From assembly GCA_052388135.1 (NCBI GenBank), contig JBQTIM010000074.1:1-13196 (forward strand): DNA of 13,196 nucleotides. The letters run 5' to 3'. The DNA comes from JBQTIM01 sp052388135 (GTDB lineage Bacteria > Elusimicrobiota > Elusimicrobia > FEN-1173). The notes beneath the pieces are model-generated. The model had not been told where the DNA came from. It made no database searches and was given only the letters and a program-made list of their open reading frames with translations. A program made the position numbers and the translations under genes. Below, piece after piece: positions 10,794 to 13,196 of the stretch. Every line of letters begins with the position of its first letter. Position 1 is the stretch's first letter.

Positions 10794-12123
10794 CCCGGCC
10801 GATATTTTCCGAATTCCGGAGCTCCGGAAGAGGGTTCTCGTTTCCCTCGGCGTTCTGGCCATTTACCGGGTGGGCGCCACGATCCCCATTCCGGGCATCA
10901 ACGCGGAGGCCCTCCAGCAGATGTTCGCCCAGCAGGCCAACACCCTGCTCGGCTTCCTGGACATGTTCTCCGGCGGCGCGCTGGGGCAGTTCTCGATCTT
11001 TTCCATGGGCGTCATGCCGTACATCAACTCGTCCATCATCATGAGCCTCTTGCAGGGCGCCCACGTCATCCCTTATCTGGACCGCCTGGCGAAGGAGGGC
11101 GAGCACGGACGCAAGAAGCTCAACCAGATCACGCGCTACTTCACGTTGTTCCTCGGCGTGATCCAGTCCTTCGGATTGACGACGCTCATCATGCGGATCC
11201 CGCTGCCCGGCGACGTGCCGGTGGTGAAGGACCCCAGCGCTCTTTTCATATTCACCACCGTCCTCACGCTCACCACGGGGACGATCTTCGTCATGTGGCT
11301 GGGAGAGCAGATCACCGAGCTGGGCATCGGCAACGGCATCTCGCTCATCATCTTCACCGGAATCGTGCAGGGCATCCCCGGCGCGGTGAAGAACGTCATG
11401 GTGGACGTTTTCCAGCTTCAGCAGAGCAACATGCTGGAGGCCCTGGGGCTTCTGGCTTTCATCCTGGTGGTGACCGGCCTGGTGGTCTGGGTGGAGACGG
11501 CCCAAAGGAAAATTCCCGTCCAGTACGCCAAGCGGGTGGTGGGCCGCCGCATGTACGGCGGAGCCAGCACGTTCCTGCCGTTGAAGGTGGATCAGTCGGG
11601 CGTCATCGCGGTGATCTTCGCCGTGTCGCTCCTCTCCGTGCCGGTGACCGTGGCCTCGTTCGCTCCCGGCCAGGGGTGGGCCTCCCACGTGACGGCCCTC
11701 TGGAACCAGGGCGCCTGGTGGTACGAGCTCCTCTACGCCTCGCTCATCATTTTCTTTTGCTATTTTTACAACTCGGTGCAGTTCAACCCGGTGGACATGG
11801 CGGACAACTTGAAGAAGTGGGGCGGCTTCATCCCGGGCATCCGGCCGGGCGAGCCCACGGCGCAGTACATCCAGGCGGTGCTCGAGCGCATCACCTTGGG
11901 CGGCGCGCTTTTCGTGGCGGCTTTGGCCGTCCTGCCGGATTACATGCGCCGCGCCATCAACGCGCCTTTTTTCTTCGGCGGCACCTCCATCCTCATCGCG
12001 GTGGGCGTGGCGCTGGACACGGTGGGGCAGATCGAGTCCCATCTCATCATGCGGCATTACGAAGGGTTCTCCAAAGAGGGCCGCGTGAAGGGCCGCTGGT
12101 TCAACGTCGGGGCCCAGAAATGA
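10786..12123 (+). CDS. secY: Protein translocase subunit SecY
   Basis: SecY is the channel of the SecYEG translocon in the inner membrane. The 445-residue product shows about ten hydrophobic segments, roughly at residues 17-33, 67-90, 116-136, 151-171, 181-200, 217-236, 271-291, 312-329, 370-384 and 397-412. Family signatures are FRIPELRKR at the start, MGVMPYINSSIIMSLL (74-89), GEQITELGIGNGISLIIF (173-190), the basic cytosolic loop AKRVVGRRMYGG (248-259) and FNPVDMADNLKKWGGFIPG (333-351) with the conserved Arg353 next to it. The ATG is certain from the conserved N-terminus, yet no Shine-Dalgarno is seen: the preceding bases are pyrimidine-rich (CTTCGCGGTTTTTTA). Coupling to rplO or through the mini-ORF is likely. 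The position after rplO is the normal spc-operon arrangement. Confidence 0.98.
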   Translation: MANPADIFRIPELRKRVLVSLGVLAIYRVGATIPIPGINAEALQQMFAQQANTLLGFLDMFSGGALGQFSIFSMGVMPYINSSIIMSLLQGAHVIPYLDRLAKEGEHGRKKLNQITRYFTLFLGVIQSFGLTTLIMRIPLPGDVPVVKDPSALFIFTTVLTLTTGTIFVMWLGEQITELGIGNGISLIIFTGIVQGIPGAVKNVMVDVFQLQQSNMLEALGLLAFILVVTGLVVWVETAQRKIPVQYAKRVVGRRMYGGASTFLPLKVDQSGVIAVIFAVSLLSVPVTVASFAPGQGWASHVTALWNQGAWWYELLYASLIIFFCYFYNSVQFNPVDMADNLKKWGGFIPGIRPGEPTAQYIQAVLERITLGGALFVAALAVLPDYMRRAINAPFFFGGTSILIAVGVALDTVGQIESHLIMRHYEGFSKEGRVKGRWFNVGAQK

Positions 12124-12131
12124 GGCGAGGC

Positions 12132-12185
12132 ATGAGCGGCGAAACGGCATCCACGGCTTCCGGAATCACTTTTTCAGCCTCATGA
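12132..12185 (+). other. 17-codon leader mini-ORF ahead of adk
   Basis: ATG 12132, preceded by the purine-rich GAGGCGAGG (12122-12130), opens a 17-codon frame (MSGETASTASGITFSAS) whose TGA overlaps the adk ATG as ATGA (12182-12185). adk has no ribosome binding site of its own, whereas this frame has a passable one, so it may be the entry point for adk translation by coupling. No known leader peptide is recognised. The spacer (12124-12181) holds nothing else that I can see. Confidence 0.35.
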
Positions 12186-12832
12186 ACGTCATTCTGCTGG
12201 GAGCGCCGGGGTCCGGCAAGGGCACGCAGGCCGCCGGCCTGTCCAAGAAGTACGGCATGGTCCACATCTCCACGGGCGACATATTCCGCGAGGAGATTTC
12301 CAAGGAGACCGAGCTGGGCGTCCAGGTGCAGGACTACCTGAAGTCCGGCCGCCTGGTTCCAGACGAGCTGACGGTGGAGATCGTGAAAGCGCGCCTCGGC
12401 CGGCCCGACTGCCGCACGGGTTTCTTGATGGACGGTTTCCCGCGGACCGTGGGACAGGCGGAAGCCCTGGACAATTATCTCTCTTCCGTGAAGTGGAAGC
12501 TGGACGCCGTGGTGTCCATCGATCTTTCGGAGGAAGAGGCGGTGCGCCGACTGTCCAGCCGCCGGCAGTGCGAGACGTGCAAAAGAATTTACAATCTCCA
12601 ATCCCAGCCGCCGCGGGAGCCGGAGAAGTGCGACGCCGACGGCGGCAAGCTCATTCAGCGGGAGGACGATTTTCCGTCCACCGTCAAGAAGCGCCTGATG
12701 GTGTTCCAGGACCTGACCCAGCCGCTCATCGCCTATTACCACGCCGCGGGCATCGTGAAGACCGTGGACGGGAACGGGCCGGTGGATCAGGTGACGCGGG
12801 CCATCCACGCCGCCCTGGACGGGGCGCGGTGA
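12182..12832 (+). CDS. adk: Adenylate kinase with zinc-binding lid
   Basis: Adenylate kinase interconverts ATP + AMP and 2 ADP in the cytoplasm. The 216-residue product has the P-loop GAPGSGKGTQ (7-16), the AMP-binding stretch STGDIFREEI (30-39), DGFPRT (84-89) with the conserved Arg88, and a long-type LID domain from about residue 122. The LID carries Cys130, Cys133, Cys150 and Asp153, the same ligand set and positions described for the zinc site of B. subtilis adenylate kinase. Arg160 of LIQRED is the usual lid arginine. The start ATG overlaps the stop of a 17-codon mini-ORF and lacks its own ribosome binding site. The stop is overlapped by the map GTG. The secY-adk-map order is a common bacterial arrangement. 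Confidence 0.98.
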   Translation: MNVILLGAPGSGKGTQAAGLSKKYGMVHISTGDIFREEISKETELGVQVQDYLKSGRLVPDELTVEIVKARLGRPDCRTGFLMDGFPRTVGQAEALDNYLSSVKWKLDAVVSIDLSEEEAVRRLSSRRQCETCKRIYNLQSQPPREPEKCDADGGKLIQREDDFPSTVKKRLMVFQDLTQPLIAYYHAAGIVKTVDGNGPVDQVTRAIHAALDGAR

Positions 12833-13196
12833 CCGCTCCCACGGCCCAGCGCGGGATCGAGCTCAAGTCGGAGAAAGATTTGGCGGCCATGCGCCAGGCC
12901 GGCCGGCTGGCCGGCCGCGTGCTGGCCGAGGTGGCGAAGGCCGCCGCGCCCGGCGCCACCACGAAAGATTTGGACAAGCTGGCGGAGAAGCTGATCCGCC
13001 GCGCCGGCGGCGAGCCGACGTTCCTGGGCTACCGGGGCTACGAGGCCTGCATCTGCGCCTCCGTCAACGAGGAAGTGGTGCACGGCATCCCCAGCGCGAA
13101 GCGGGTTCTGCGCGAGGGCGACATCGTGAGCCTCGACGTGGGCGTCACCTACGAAGGGTTCGTGGGCGACACGGCCGTCACGGTGGGCGTGGGCGC
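12829..13196 (+). CDS. map: Methionine aminopeptidase type I, 3' end cut by window
   Basis: Methionine aminopeptidase removes the initiator Met from nascent proteins. About 122 codons are present, open to the window edge. The sequence fits the family from IELKSEKDLAAMRQAGRLAG (10-29), through PGATTKDLDKLAEKLI (41-56) and GYRGYEACICASVNEEVVHGIP (67-88), to GDIVSLDVGVTYEGFVGDTAVT (97-118). The catalytic-site residues that fall inside the window are present: His85 in VHGIP and the metal ligands Asp103 and Asp114; the remaining ligands lie beyond the edge. The start is taken as GTG 12829, overlapping the adk stop (GTGA); no ATG lies near the conserved N-terminus. The first nine residues are poorly conserved, so the exact start is less sure than the identity. 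Confidence 0.93.
   Translation, partial: MTAPTAQRGIELKSEKDLAAMRQAGRLAGRVLAEVAKAAAPGATTKDLDKLAEKLIRRAGGEPTFLGYRGYEACICASVNEEVVHGIPSAKRVLREGDIVSLDVGVTYEGFVGDTAVTVGVG

Noticed and set aside
10783..12150. A 455-codon open frame on the minus strand over secY
   Set aside because: It is the antisense shadow of secY; its His/Asp/Arg-rich composition follows from the GC-rich codons of the opposite strand and no family motif is seen.
1..13196. CRISPR array, transposase, prophage, tRNA or rRNA genes, or a defence system
   Set aside because: No direct-repeat/spacer pattern, integrase or structural RNA signature was seen; the window is filled by core translation genes.

Overview
The window is one strand of a GC-rich bacterial chromosome carrying the end of a str-type operon fused to the S10, spc and start of the alpha ribosomal-protein operons. 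Every real gene is on the + strand and packed head to tail. The order is tuf (5' end cut by the window), rpsJ, rplC, rplD, rplW, rplB, rpsS, rplV, rpsC, rplP, rpmC, rpsQ, rplN, rplX, rplE, rpsN, rpsH, rplF, rplR, rpsE, rplO, secY, adk and map (3' end cut). Twenty-two genes are complete and two partial. No spacer is longer than about 110 nt, so no gene-free stretch reaches 300 bases.

Organism: the zinc-type short S14, the Cys4 ribbon on L24, the Cys3-Asp zinc site in adenylate kinase and the absence of rpmD (L30) between rpsE and rplO point to a bacterium outside the Gamma- and Betaproteobacteria. EF-Tu has a strongly unusual switch I segment. Several ribosomal proteins (L3, S3, S17, L5, L6, L15) carry extra Ala/Lys/Pro-rich or charged tails. 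Together with small palindromic repeats in the spacers, this fits a deep-branching or uncultured phylum. Elusimicrobiota is my weak guess and is not proven by anything here.

Layout: 1-1158 tuf; 1168-4113 rpsJ to rplB; 4114-4195 spacer with an imperfect inverted repeat; 4196-6091 rpsS to rplP; 6092-6201 spacer with a 32-bp imperfect inverted repeat; 6202-8046 rpmC to rplE; 8047-8109 GC-rich hairpin spacer; 8110-10731 rpsN to rplO; 10687-10770 a third inverted repeat that overlaps the rplO stop; 10786-12123 secY; 12124-12181 spacer with a 17-codon mini-ORF; 12182-13196 adk and map.

The genes act together as a growth operon: ribosome assembly, elongation (EF-Tu), membrane insertion of nascent protein (SecY), nucleotide homeostasis (Adk) and N-terminal Met removal (Map). 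Many junctions overlap (ATGA, GTGA or TAATG), which indicates translational coupling. I found no CRISPR array, transposase, defence system or RNA gene. What is worth a second look is fine-scale: the EF-Tu effector loop, the three palindromic insertions, a hairpin that may bring a distant Shine-Dalgarno to the rplC start, stop-to-start mini-ORFs bridging spacers, missing L30, and changed loops in L22, L4 and L2.
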